Shown one piece after another: positions 56,552 through 64,000 of a stretch of 64,000 nt of DNA (position 1 is the first letter of the stretch; every line of letters begins with the position of its first letter). The DNA is taken from NCBI RefSeq assembly GCF_017163755.1, contig NZ_JAFIWC010000016.1:1-64000 (forward strand), read 5' to 3'. A model generated the notes under the pieces. That model had not been told where the DNA came from. It saw only the letters and a program-made list of their open reading frames with translations, and did not search any database. Source of the stretch: Xanthomonas sp. (GTDB lineage Bacteria > Pseudomonadota > Gammaproteobacteria > Xanthomonadales > Xanthomonadaceae). A program made the position numbers and the translations under genes.

Positions 56552-59467
56552 TCAGCGCACCTCGAACTCGCCGACCAGGATCGTGTCCTTGCGGTCCTTC
56601 AGTCGCAGCGTGACCTGCTGGTCGCGCTGCACGGCGCCGCCCCAGCCGGTGCTCAGCTGCAGGTGCAAGGTGGTGGCGCCGGTGACCAGCTGCTGGCGGT
56701 CGCCGAAGAAGTTCGCCTCCACCTTGTACTTGCCCGGCTTGGCGTGGCGCAGCACGAATTCCTCCGGGCCGTAGCCGCCGGTGAAGTCGTCCGACAGGTG
56801 CCCGCCCTGGTAGGTGTCGCGGTTGCCGTAGTAGCAGCGCTCGCCGTTGGGGTCGGTCACCCACAGGTCCATGTCGCTATTGTCGCTGTCCCAGCTCAGC
56901 GCCACGCGCAGGTCCAGCGGCAGGTTGCGCAGCAGCCGCGGGTCGGCGAACGCGGTATCCAGCGGGCGCCCGGCACGGGCGACGATGGCGTTGAGCTCGT
57001 TCAGCGCGATCAGCGCCACGCCGTCGAAACGGCTGTCCCAGTCGCGCGCGACCACCTGGTACAGCTGCTCGATCGCCGCCTGCGCATCGCCGGCCGCGGC
57101 CTGGGCCAGGCCCAGGTCGCGGAAGCTCTGCGGCTCCTCCTCGCCCAGCCGCAGCACCTGTTCGAACACCGGCACCGCCAGGTCCGCCCTGCCCGCCTGC
57201 AGCAGCCGGTAGCCGAGCACGCGCAGCACGTGGCGGTTCTCCAGCTGCAGCTCGGCCAGGTTGGACAGCACGCGCAGCGCCAGTTCCGGCTGGCCGCGCT
57301 CGAACAGCACGTCGGCCACGTCCAGGTAGAAGGCCACGCTGTCGGCGTGCGCGGCACGCTCGCTCAGGTACAGCGGATAGACCTCGGCCGGCGCCGCCGC
57401 GCGCAGGCGCCTGGCGTACGGCGAGTCCGGCTGCCACGGCTGCAGCGTCAGCGCGATCGTCGCCGGCGCCGCGGCACCGGCCGCGGCCGCGTCGGTCACG
57501 GCGCCGGAGATGGCCACCGCGTCCAGTGCCGCCGACTCGGCCAGCATGGCCGGCGCAGGAGCCGGCGGCGGGGCCGGGGCGGCACGACGGGCCAACGCCC
57601 GCGCCGGCGCCGGCGCGGAGGCCGCGCGTTGCGCCACGTAGTGGCCGTCGTCGATCTGCGTCTTGGCGCGCGGCGGCGCGTCCTTGGGGAAGCTGCGCTG
57701 CCACCAGGCGATGCGCTGGGCGAACTCCCCGGCGACGCGATCGACGCGCTGCTTGCGCTGCTCCCGTTCGGCCGACTGGCGCTGCGCGCGCGCCTGCGCC
57801 ACCGCCTGGCGCAACGCCGGCGGCGGCGCGATGTCGTAGCGGACGTAGTCGTCCACGTCCTCCAGCACCAGCAGCGAGGTGTCGGCGCTGACCACGCCGA
57901 AGCGGCTGGCCAGCTGCTGGCGCCGCTGCGCATCGCCCAGCGGGTCGGCGGCCAGGGCGCGCAGCATGGCGCGCGCCCACGCGCCCGGCACCAGGTCGCC
58001 GGGCACTTCGCTGGCATCGCGCAGCGCGATGCGCAGCGTGCGACGGCTGGCGGCGGTGGCGATCTCCAGCTGCAGCGTCGCGTCGTCCGACAGCAGGCGC
58101 CCGGCGATGCGCAGATAGCCGGCGTCGGCATGCCGCGACTCGGCGACCAGGTCGGCGACCCGCTCGCCCTGCAGCGATACCAGCTCGCCGCCCTGCTGCA
58201 GCAACTGCGCGCTTGCCGCCGCCAGTCCCGCCACGCCGTGCAGTTCGACCAGGCGCCCGCCGCGCGCTTCGGCCGCCGCCGCCAGGCGCCCGGCGTCGGC
58301 ATCGGCGCCGGCGGAATTGATCGCGTACAGGCGCTGGAGGCCGGACAGCGCCGGCAACGCCTGCGGCCCGTAGTTGCCGAGGCCGTCGCTGAACAACAGG
58401 TATTCCTCCACGTCCGCCGACGCGCGCCAGTCGCCCAGCGCGCTGGCGCCGTCGGCCTGCAGCGCGGCCAGCGTCGCCCTGAGCGAGCTCCAGTCGCCGT
58501 CGCGCACCTGGAAGCGGCGCGGCGCCTGCGCGCGGTCGCGCAGCACGATCAGGTCGACCTGCATGGCGCCGGCGGCGGCGAAGTAGCGCTCGAGCAAGGC
58601 CAGCTCGGCGGCCACGTCGCGATGCCGCGCCGAGCCGGACGCGTCCCACAACAGGCCGATGCGCCTGGGCAGCACGCGCGCGCCGCGGATGTCGGCGATC
58701 GGCACCAGCGCCTGGAAATAGCGCTGCCCGTCGCGGCTGCCGCTGGCCACGCGCGGCTCGCTGGCCGCGCGCAGCGACAGCGCGATCCGCGCAGGCAGCT
58801 GCGCCGCGGTGCCGGACCAGCTCGCCGCATAGCCGCCGTCGTGCGCGCGCAGGCGCAGTCCCGCTGGCAGGTCTTGGGTGTCCAGCGGCGCGGTCTGGCT
58901 AGTCAGCTGCACCCGCAGCGACTGCGCGCCGGCGGCGTAGTCCAGCGGCAGGCGCCATTGCCAGCCGGCCGCGTCGCGGCTCAGCGACTCGCGATAGATC
59001 AGCCGCACGCGGCGGCTGCCGTGCGCCGGGATCGGATACACCCGCAGCCGGAACTGGTTGCCGGCGGTCTGCTCGACCAGCCCCGGATCCACGCCGCGCC
59101 GCTCGATCGCCTCGAACACCTGGCGCCCGCGCGCCTTGGGCACCGGCACCGCCTCGCGCATCTGCCCGTCGATGTCCAGGGCGAAGCCGCTGATCTGCTG
59201 TCCGTCGCGCAGCGGGAACGCCAGCTGGCCTTCCAGCACCCGCGCATTGGGATTGAAGAACTCCAGTTCCACCGTGGTTTCCGCCAGCCCGGCCGCGGCA
59301 TGCGCGCTGATCGAGGCCGAGCGCAATTGGACCGCGCGCTCGGCCTGCGGCGCCGACAGCAACGGCTCGGCGATGCGCGCTGGCGGCGCCGGCTGGGCCT
59401 GCGCCGCCCCCACGGTCAACAGCATCGAAGCCAGCATGCAACGCAGGACCTTGGCGACATACGGCAT
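56552..59467 (-). CDS. secreted VIT/von Willebrand A-type protein with DUF2135-like end
   Basis: This 971-residue protein has a signal peptide (MPYVAKVLRCMLASMLLTVGAAQA), a VIT domain (about 45-170, SISAHAAAGLAETTVELEFFNP, PKARGRQVFEAIERRGVDPG), a von Willebrand A-like domain (about 275-420) with a metal-site motif DASGSA, a low-complexity Pro/Ala segment, and helical repeats (about 715-815). A beta-rich C-terminal domain (about 850-970, SDMDLWVTDPNGERCYYGN) resembles DUF2135. This architecture recalls inter-alpha-trypsin inhibitor heavy chains and is found scattered in gammaproteobacteria without a settled function; binding to surface or matrix partners is an inference. It lies within the rpf region between the acyltransferase and protease genes. 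Confidence 0.8.
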   Translation of the reverse strand: MPYVAKVLRCMLASMLLTVGAAQAQPAPPARIAEPLLSAPQAERAVQLRSASISAHAAAGLAETTVELEFFNPNARVLEGQLAFPLRDGQQISGFALDIDGQMREAVPVPKARGRQVFEAIERRGVDPGLVEQTAGNQFRLRVYPIPAHGSRRVRLIYRESLSRDAAGWQWRLPLDYAAGAQSLRVQLTSQTAPLDTQDLPAGLRLRAHDGGYAASWSGTAAQLPARIALSLRAASEPRVASGSRDGQRYFQALVPIADIRGARVLPRRIGLLWDASGSARHRDVAAELALLERYFAAAGAMQVDLIVLRDRAQAPRRFQVRDGDWSSLRATLAALQADGASALGDWRASADVEEYLLFSDGLGNYGPQALPALSGLQRLYAINSAGADADAGRLAAAAEARGGRLVELHGVAGLAAASAQLLQQGGELVSLQGERVADLVAESRHADAGYLRIAGRLLSDDATLQLEIATAASRRTLRIALRDASEVPGDLVPGAWARAMLRALAADPLGDAQRRQQLASRFGVVSADTSLLVLEDVDDYVRYDIAPPPALRQAVAQARAQRQSAEREQRKQRVDRVAGEFAQRIAWWQRSFPKDAPPRAKTQIDDGHYVAQRAASAPAPARALARRAAPAPPPAPAPAMLAESAALDAVAISGAVTDAAAAGAAAPATIALTLQPWQPDSPYARRLRAAAPAEVYPLYLSERAAHADSVAFYLDVADVLFERGQPELALRVLSNLAELQLENRHVLRVLGYRLLQAGRADLAVPVFEQVLRLGEEEPQSFRDLGLAQAAAGDAQAAIEQLYQVVARDWDSRFDGVALIALNELNAIVARAGRPLDTAFADPRLLRNLPLDLRVALSWDSDNSDMDLWVTDPNGERCYYGNRDTYQGGHLSDDFTGGYGPEEFVLRHAKPGKYKVEANFFGDRQQLVTGATTLHLQLSTGWGGAVQRDQQVTLRLKDRKDTILVGEFEVR

Positions 59468-59713
59468 GGATCACTCCCTGAAGGATACGGACGTGGACAT
59501 TGAACGTCCGCCGCGGCGCAACGGGGTTAGCGCGGTGTCCGCCGCGCCGGCCGGTCCGCGCGAGCCTGGCGCCGTGCCCGAGTCTGCCACCTGGGCGCGG
59601 CGCATGCGGACGCGATCGCGCCCCGATCAGCGCCGCTGTTACCATCCCGTCCGCCGCAACCTCCGCCAACCCCGGCGGGAATGCGCCATCCGACCCAACC
59701 AAGGAGCAACACC

Positions 59714-60454
59714 ATGAGGACTCTTCTGCCGGCTACCTGCCTGGCCGTCGCCTGTCTGGCCGCGGCCAACGCCTCGGCCATCGACCTCAAGCAACTCTCC
59801 TCCACCGGCCTCAAGGCCGGCCAGGCGCTGACCCTGTCCGACCAGGACGTGGCCCAGGCCGCCGACGCGGCCTGCAAGTACATGGACGCGGAGAACACCA
59901 TCGCCGAGGGCAACGACCCCTACGCACAGCGCCTGGCCAAGATCACCCAGGGCCTGGCCGGCGAGGACGGGCTCAAGCTCAGCTTCAAGGTCTACAAGAC
60001 CCAGGAAGTCAATGCCTGGGCGATGGCGAACGGCTGCGTGCGCGTCTACTCCGGCCTGATGGACATGTCCACCGACGACGAAGTGCGCAGCGTGATCGGC
60101 CATGAGATCGGCCACGTCAAGCTCGGCCACAGCAAGACCAAGATGCGCACCGCGCTGCTGGCCTCGGCCGGCCGCGAGACCGCCGCGGCGGCCGGCAACT
60201 CCACCGTCGCCAGCCTCAGCTCCGGCCAGCTCGGCGAACTGGCCGAAGGCTTCGTCAACGCGCAGTTCTCGCAGAAGGAAGAGAGCGCGGCCGACGAATA
60301 CGGCTACCGCTTCATGAAGCGCCACCAGTACGATCCGAACGCGATGGTGAGCATGTTCCGCAAGCTGTCGAGCAAGGGCGGGCTGATGTCCTCGCACCCC
60401 GGCTCGGACGCGCGCGCGGCCAAGATCGAATCGCTGATCAAGAAGGACGGCTGA
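59714..60454 (+). CDS. periplasmic M48-family metalloprotease
   Basis: This 246-residue protein has a signal peptide (MRTLLPATCLAVACLAAANASA) and an M48 peptidase domain with the zinc motif HEIGH (VIGHEIGHVKLGH, about residue 137) and the third ligand in EESAADEYGYRFM. It resembles E. coli LoiP (YggG) and other small periplasmic M48 proteases involved in envelope quality control. The start has an excellent AAGGAG ribosome site (59701-59706). It is divergent from the VIT/vWA gene and convergent with recJ, so it is probably transcribed alone. Confidence 0.88.
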   Translation: MRTLLPATCLAVACLAAANASAIDLKQLSSTGLKAGQALTLSDQDVAQAADAACKYMDAENTIAEGNDPYAQRLAKITQGLAGEDGLKLSFKVYKTQEVNAWAMANGCVRVYSGLMDMSTDDEVRSVIGHEIGHVKLGHSKTKMRTALLASAGRETAAAAGNSTVASLSSGQLGELAEGFVNAQFSQKEESAADEYGYRFMKRHQYDPNAMVSMFRKLSSKGGLMSSHPGSDARAAKIESLIKKDG

Positions 60455-60500
60455 CGCCAGGCCGGTCTGGCGTCCGCCCGCGACGATGCGGGCGGACGCC
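60453..60500. terminator. overlapping hairpins between M48 gene and recJ
   Basis: GGCGTCCGCCCGC (60469-60481) pairs perfectly with GCGGGCGGACGCC (60488-60500). An upstream hairpin, GACGCCAG (60453-60460) with CTGGCGTC (60467-60474), shares bases with it, so the two exclude each other. Neither has a T-run. Confidence 0.55.
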
Positions 60501-60504
60501 GGGT

Positions 60505-62235
60505 TCAGCCGGCCGCCGGCCGGCAATGCTCCACCAGCAACTGGATCGCCTGCCCGCCGCGATAGTCGTCGGCGACCAGGCGGTAGGCGATGTGCACGCG
60601 GCGGCCGGGTTCGCTGCCGCACCAGCCGCCGAAGTGGATCGCGTTCAGCGGTGCGGCCACCTCCGGGTGGCGCAGGCTCAGCTTGACGTGGCGCTCCTTC
60701 AGCACGCGCCATTGCACCACGTCGAACTCGCCATCGAACAGCGGCTCGGGAAAGCCCTGCCCCCACGGCCCGGCCAGGCGCAGCGCCTCGGCATGACGAT
60801 GGTCCAGTTCGTGCGCCGACAGTTCGCCATCGCTGAGCAGCTCGGCCTGCAGCAGCGCCGCGTCCAGGCTGGCCAAGGCGTGTTCGCGGAACAGCTGCTC
60901 GAACTCGGCCAGCGCGTCCTGGCGCAGGCTCAGTCCCGCCGCCATCGCATGGCCGCCGAACTTCTCCATCAGCCCCGGCCGCCGCGCCTCCACCGCGGCC
61001 ATCGCGTCGCGGATATGGAACCCGGGAATCGAGCGCGCCGAGCCGCGCAGCTGTTCGCTGCCCGGCTCGGCCGGCGCGAACGCGATCACCGGGCGGTGCA
61101 GGCGGTCCTTCATCTTCGAAGCCACCAGGCCGATCACGCCCGGATGCCATTGCGCATCGAACAGGCACACCGTCACCGGCGGCTCGTCGGGCGCATCCAG
61201 CAGCGCGCGCGCCACCGTGGCCTCGGCCTCGTCGGTCATCTGCTGCTGCACGGCGCGGCGCTCGGCATTGATCTGTTCCAGCGTCGCGGCGATCTCGCGC
61301 GCCTGCTGCGGCTGCTCGCACAGCAGCAGCTCGATGCCCAGCGCCATGTCCTCCAGTCGCCCGGCCGCGTTGAGCCGCGGCGCCAGCGCGAAACCGATGT
61401 CGCTGGCGGTGAGCCGCGCCGGATCGCGCCCGCTGGCCTCGATCAGCGCGCGCAGGCCGACGCAGCCCTGGCCGCGCTGCAGGCGGCGCAGCCCGGCGGA
61501 CACCAACGCGCGATTGTTCGCGTCCAGCGGCACCAGGTCGGCGACGGTGCCCACCGCGACCAGGTCCAGCAGCACGCTCAGGTCCGGCGCCGGCTCGGCG
61601 AACGCGCCGCGCTCACGCAGGTACCGGCGCAACGCCAGCAGCACGTAGAAGATCACCCCGACGCCGGCCAGCATCTTGCTCGGGAACGCATCGCCGGCCA
61701 GGTTCGGGTCGACGATCGCGTCGGCCGGCGGCAGCGCCGCGCCCGGCAGGTGATGGTCGGTGACCAGCACCTGCCAGCCCAGCGCCTTGGCCGCGGCCAC
61801 GCCGGCGTGGCAGGCGATGCCGTGGTCGACGGTGACCAGCAGGTGCGGCTGCAGCGGCGCCAGTTCGGCGACCAGCGCCGGCGACAGCCCGTAGCCATGC
61901 ACCTTGCGGTTGGGCACCGCGTGCAGCACCTGCGCGGCGCCGAGCAGGCGCAATCCGCGCACCGCCACCGCGCAGGCGGTGGCGCCGTCGCAGTCGAAAT
62001 CGCCGACCACCAGGATGCGCCTGCCGCCTGCGATCGCCTCGGCCAGCAGCGCGACCGCGGCGTCGATGCCGCTCAGCGTGTCCGGCGGCAGCAGCCGCGC
62101 CAGTTTCGGCTGCGCCAGCTCGGCGTCGTGCGCGCCGCGCGCGGCGTAGATCCGCCGCAGCAGCGGCAGCACCGCCTCCGGCCACGGGCCGCCTTCCAGC
62201 GCCGGTCGCCGGGTGATGCGTGGCGACGGGCTCAT
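60505..62235 (-). CDS. recJ: single-strand-specific exonuclease RecJ
   Basis: This 576-residue enzyme degrades single-stranded DNA 5' to 3' in recombination and mismatch repair. The DHH phosphoesterase domain carries VVGDFDCDGATACAVAV, VTVDHGIACHAG, the DHH motif in VTDHHLPGAALPP and DPN in IVDPNLAGD. The DHHA1 domain has GGHAMAAGLSL. The start at 62235 overlaps the rpfE-like stop (ATGA), so translation is coupled. Length is normal for RecJ. Confidence 0.95.
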   Translation of the reverse strand: MSPSPRITRRPALEGGPWPEAVLPLLRRIYAARGAHDAELAQPKLARLLPPDTLSGIDAAVALLAEAIAGGRRILVVGDFDCDGATACAVAVRGLRLLGAAQVLHAVPNRKVHGYGLSPALVAELAPLQPHLLVTVDHGIACHAGVAAAKALGWQVLVTDHHLPGAALPPADAIVDPNLAGDAFPSKMLAGVGVIFYVLLALRRYLRERGAFAEPAPDLSVLLDLVAVGTVADLVPLDANNRALVSAGLRRLQRGQGCVGLRALIEASGRDPARLTASDIGFALAPRLNAAGRLEDMALGIELLLCEQPQQAREIAATLEQINAERRAVQQQMTDEAEATVARALLDAPDEPPVTVCLFDAQWHPGVIGLVASKMKDRLHRPVIAFAPAEPGSEQLRGSARSIPGFHIRDAMAAVEARRPGLMEKFGGHAMAAGLSLRQDALAEFEQLFREHALASLDAALLQAELLSDGELSAHELDHRHAEALRLAGPWGQGFPEPLFDGEFDVVQWRVLKERHVKLSLRHPEVAAPLNAIHFGGWCGSEPGRRVHIAYRLVADDYRGGQAIQLLVEHCRPAAG

Positions 62236-63149
62236 GCGTCCAGGCGCGGCAACGGCCGCCGCCACAGCTGCCAGCGCTGCCCGCGGTCGATGCGGAAACG
62301 CGCGCCGTCCTCGAAATCCAGCACCAGCTGCGCCAGTTCGCCGCCGCGCAACGCCTCGAGCAGCGGTTGCAGCGCCTCGCCGACGAACTGCTCGTGCGAA
62401 CGCAACTGGCGCAGGTCCACCAGCGCATCGATGCGCGGCGCGGCGTCGCCGATGCCCGCGGCCAGCGCCAACGCGCGCAGCAGCGGGTCGCGGCTGCGCA
62501 CCTGCGCGTGCGGCGAGCTCACCCCGGCCGGCAACGAACCGCCGCCCCAGAACCACGGCGAATTGATCGCCGGGCGCCCGAGCGCGGCGCGCTGCCGGTT
62601 CCACGGATGCTGGTGCAGCACGATCTGCGCCTCGGTCAGCAGCGCGCGCCAGCGCCTGGCGTCGGCGCCCTCGGGCAGGTGGTCGAACAGGTCGTCGCCG
62701 AGCACCTGCGCCGGCGCCGCGAACGCCGGCAGCTCGCTGCCGGCGGGCAGGCGCAGGTACCAGCGCGCCGGGTCCGGCGCATCGAGCTCGATGCCGGCGT
62801 CGGCGAACAGCGGCTGCAACGCCGGCAGCAGCGCGGCCACGTCGTCGGCATCGGGCGCGAGCATGTCGCCGTGGGCCATCAGCCGCGCGCCCTGCATGTC
62901 CGGCACCACGTAGGCCGGGTCGGCGCGCAGCCACACGGCGTCGCCGGCATCGCCGCTGTCGAACTGGCGGGTCAGCGCCGCCACCGGCCACGACGCCGGC
63001 GGCAGCGCGAAATGGCGCCGCAGCTGCGCCTGGCTGCCGGCGGCCAGCGTGTCGCGCTGCGCGCGGCCGAGCGCCCGCGCCACCTCGCCGCTCAGCGCCG
63101 GTCCGGCCAGACGGGCCCGTTCCGGCAACAGCAAGGTGGCGACGGCCAT
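62232..63149 (-). CDS. rpfE: RpfE-like conserved protein
   Basis: This 305-residue protein contains the motifs HPWNRQRAALGRPAINSPWFWGGGSLP and WLRADPAYVVPDMQGARLM. They mark a conserved but uncharacterised family related by annotation to phosphoglycerate-mutase-like proteins, although no complete mutase active site is visible. No signal peptide or membrane helix is seen. In the Xanthomonas rpf cluster the gene between recJ and greA is called rpfE, and the symbol is given on that basis. It overlaps recJ by four bases and starts four bases after the greA stop. Biochemical function unknown. Confidence 0.7.
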   Translation of the reverse strand: MAVATLLLPERARLAGPALSGEVARALGRAQRDTLAAGSQAQLRRHFALPPASWPVAALTRQFDSGDAGDAVWLRADPAYVVPDMQGARLMAHGDMLAPDADDVAALLPALQPLFADAGIELDAPDPARWYLRLPAGSELPAFAAPAQVLGDDLFDHLPEGADARRWRALLTEAQIVLHQHPWNRQRAALGRPAINSPWFWGGGSLPAGVSSPHAQVRSRDPLLRALALAAGIGDAAPRIDALVDLRQLRSHEQFVGEALQPLLEALRGGELAQLVLDFEDGARFRIDRGQRWQLWRRPLPRLDA

Positions 63150-63153
63150 GCGC

Positions 63154-63630
63154 TCAGCCGATGTACTGGACGCTGACGATTTCGTAGTCGCGGCGGCCGG
63201 CGGGCGCGTCGATGGTGACGCTGTCGCCTTCCAGCTTGCCGATCAGCGCGCGCGCCAGCGGCGAGGAGATCGCGATCAGGCCCTGCTTGATGTCCGCCTC
63301 CAGGTCGCCGACGATCTGGTAGCGCTTCTCCTCGCCGGTTTCCTCGTCGGCCAGGGTCACGGTGGCGCCGAACACCACCTTGCTGCCGACCTCCAGCTTG
63401 GTCACGTCGATCACTTCCGAATGCGACAGTTCGCTTTCCAGCTGCTTGATGCGGCCTTCGATGAAGCTCTGCTGTTCGCGCGCGGCGTGGTACTCGGCGT
63501 TTTCCTTCAGGTCGCCGTGCGCACGCGCCTCGGCGATGGCGGCGATCACTTCCGGCCGCTTGACCGACTTCAGCTGTTCCAGTTCCTCGCGCAGGCGCTG
63601 CGCGCCCTGCATGGTCATCGGGACTCTCAC
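63154..63630 (-). CDS. greA: transcription elongation factor GreA
   Basis: This 158-residue factor binds RNA polymerase and stimulates cleavage of backtracked transcripts. The N-terminal coiled coil (about 1-75) has the acidic tip [15 protein letters not shown], and the C-terminal FKBP-like domain ends in [23 protein letters not shown]. It starts with GTG at 63630, overlapping the carB stop codon by four bases (GTGA), giving the family length; an ATG four codons later is the alternative. Confidence 0.95.
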   Translation of the reverse strand: MRVPMTMQGAQRLREELEQLKSVKRPEVIAAIAEARAHGDLKENAEYHAAREQQSFIEGRIKQLESELSHSEVIDVTKLEVGSKVVFGATVTLADEETGEEKRYQIVGDLEADIKQGLIAISSPLARALIGKLEGDSVTIDAPAGRRDYEIVSVQYIG

Positions 63631-64000
63631 GCTTCCAGCTCCTTGTGCAGTTCCTGCAGCGCCCAGACCGGGCCGGTGCCGCGGAATTCCAGTGAATGCA
63701 CCAGCGCGCGCGCGCCGGCGACGGTGGTCGAATAGGTGACGCGCTGCTGCAAGGCCTCGCGCCGGATCGAGAACGAATCGGAGATGGCCGCGCGGCCCTC
63801 CGTGGTGTTGACGATATACACGATTTCGCCGTTCTTGATCAGGTCGACGATATGCGGCCGGCCTTCGGCGACCTTGTTGACCTGGTCGCAGCGCAGGCCG
63901 TGCTGCTGCAGCCAGGCGCAGGTGCCGCGCGTGGCCACCAGCGAATAGCCGCGCTCGACCAGCGCCTGCGCCACCGACAGCACGCGCTGCTTGTCCGGAT
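63627..64000 (-). CDS. carB: carbamoyl-phosphate synthase large subunit, C-terminal part
   Basis: Only the last 123 or so residues lie in the window; the gene continues past 64000. The visible part ([71 protein letters not shown]) is the methylglyoxal-synthase-like allosteric domain of CarB, which binds UMP and ornithine. CarB makes carbamoyl phosphate for arginine and pyrimidine synthesis. Its stop overlaps the greA start. A carB-greA-rpfE-recJ order fits Xanthomonas. Confidence 0.93.
   Translation of the reverse strand, partial: PDKQRVLSVAQALVERGYSLVATRGTCAWLQQHGLRCDQVNKVAEGRPHIVDLIKNGEIVYIVNTTEGRAAISDSFSIRREALQQRVTYSTTVAGARALVHSLEFRGTGPVWALQELHKELEA

Overview
The window is high-GC gammaproteobacterial chromosome, almost certainly from Xanthomonas or a very close relative in the Xanthomonadaceae. 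It joins two gene sets in the order known from Xanthomonas: a large flagellar chemotaxis island on the + strand (about 1-32 kb) and the rpf (DSF quorum-sensing) cluster (about 41.6-64 kb). rpfH is absent between rpfG and rpfC, as in Xanthomonas lineages other than X. campestris pv. campestris. The species cannot be named from the sequence alone.

1-6.8 kb: stator genes motC-motD, a ParA-type polar ATPase (ParC-like), a CheW-domain protein with six 35-residue repeats (ParP-like), a STAS protein, cheY and cheA. 7-29.3 kb: seven chemoreceptor genes with different sensor domains but nearly identical signalling domains. Between them lie an outer-membrane beta-barrel gene, a PilZ flagellar brake gene (ycgR-like), cheW, a small periplasmic protein gene and a free-standing 4-helix-bundle sensor domain. 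29.4-32 kb: an overlapping cheR-cheD-cheB operon followed by a PAS-PAS-GAF-GGDEF-EAL protein. 34.7-37.7 kb: a beta-propeller GGDEF protein. Promoter-like sites of the flagellar sigma-28 (FliA) type, T(A/C)AA(G/C)TT(C/T)-N11-GCCGATAA, recur in front of most transcription units as far as cheR, so the island is probably one late-flagellar regulon.

37.8-44.4 kb: acnB (minus), a vapBC-like toxin-antitoxin pair (minus) with a clear promoter and operator-like inverted repeat, and acnA (rpfA in Xanthomonas terms). 44.6-51.2 kb: a small lipoprotein, then rpfB and rpfF (DSF turnover and synthesis) convergent with rpfG-rpfC (DSF sensing and c-di-GMP hydrolysis). 51.4-64 kb: lysS, prfB (with its +1 programmed frameshift), a membrane LytTR regulator (rpfD position), an acyltransferase, a VIT/vWA protein, an M48 metalloprotease, recJ, an rpfE-like gene, greA and the 3' end of carB.

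The genes form a coherent behaviour-control region. Receptors signal through CheA/CheW/CheY and adapt through CheR/CheB/CheD. ParC/ParP-like proteins probably place the arrays at the pole. A c-di-GMP layer (EAL/GGDEF, GGDEF, HD-GYP and PilZ proteins) links motility to DSF quorum sensing. No rRNA, tRNA, CRISPR array, insertion sequence or prophage was seen.
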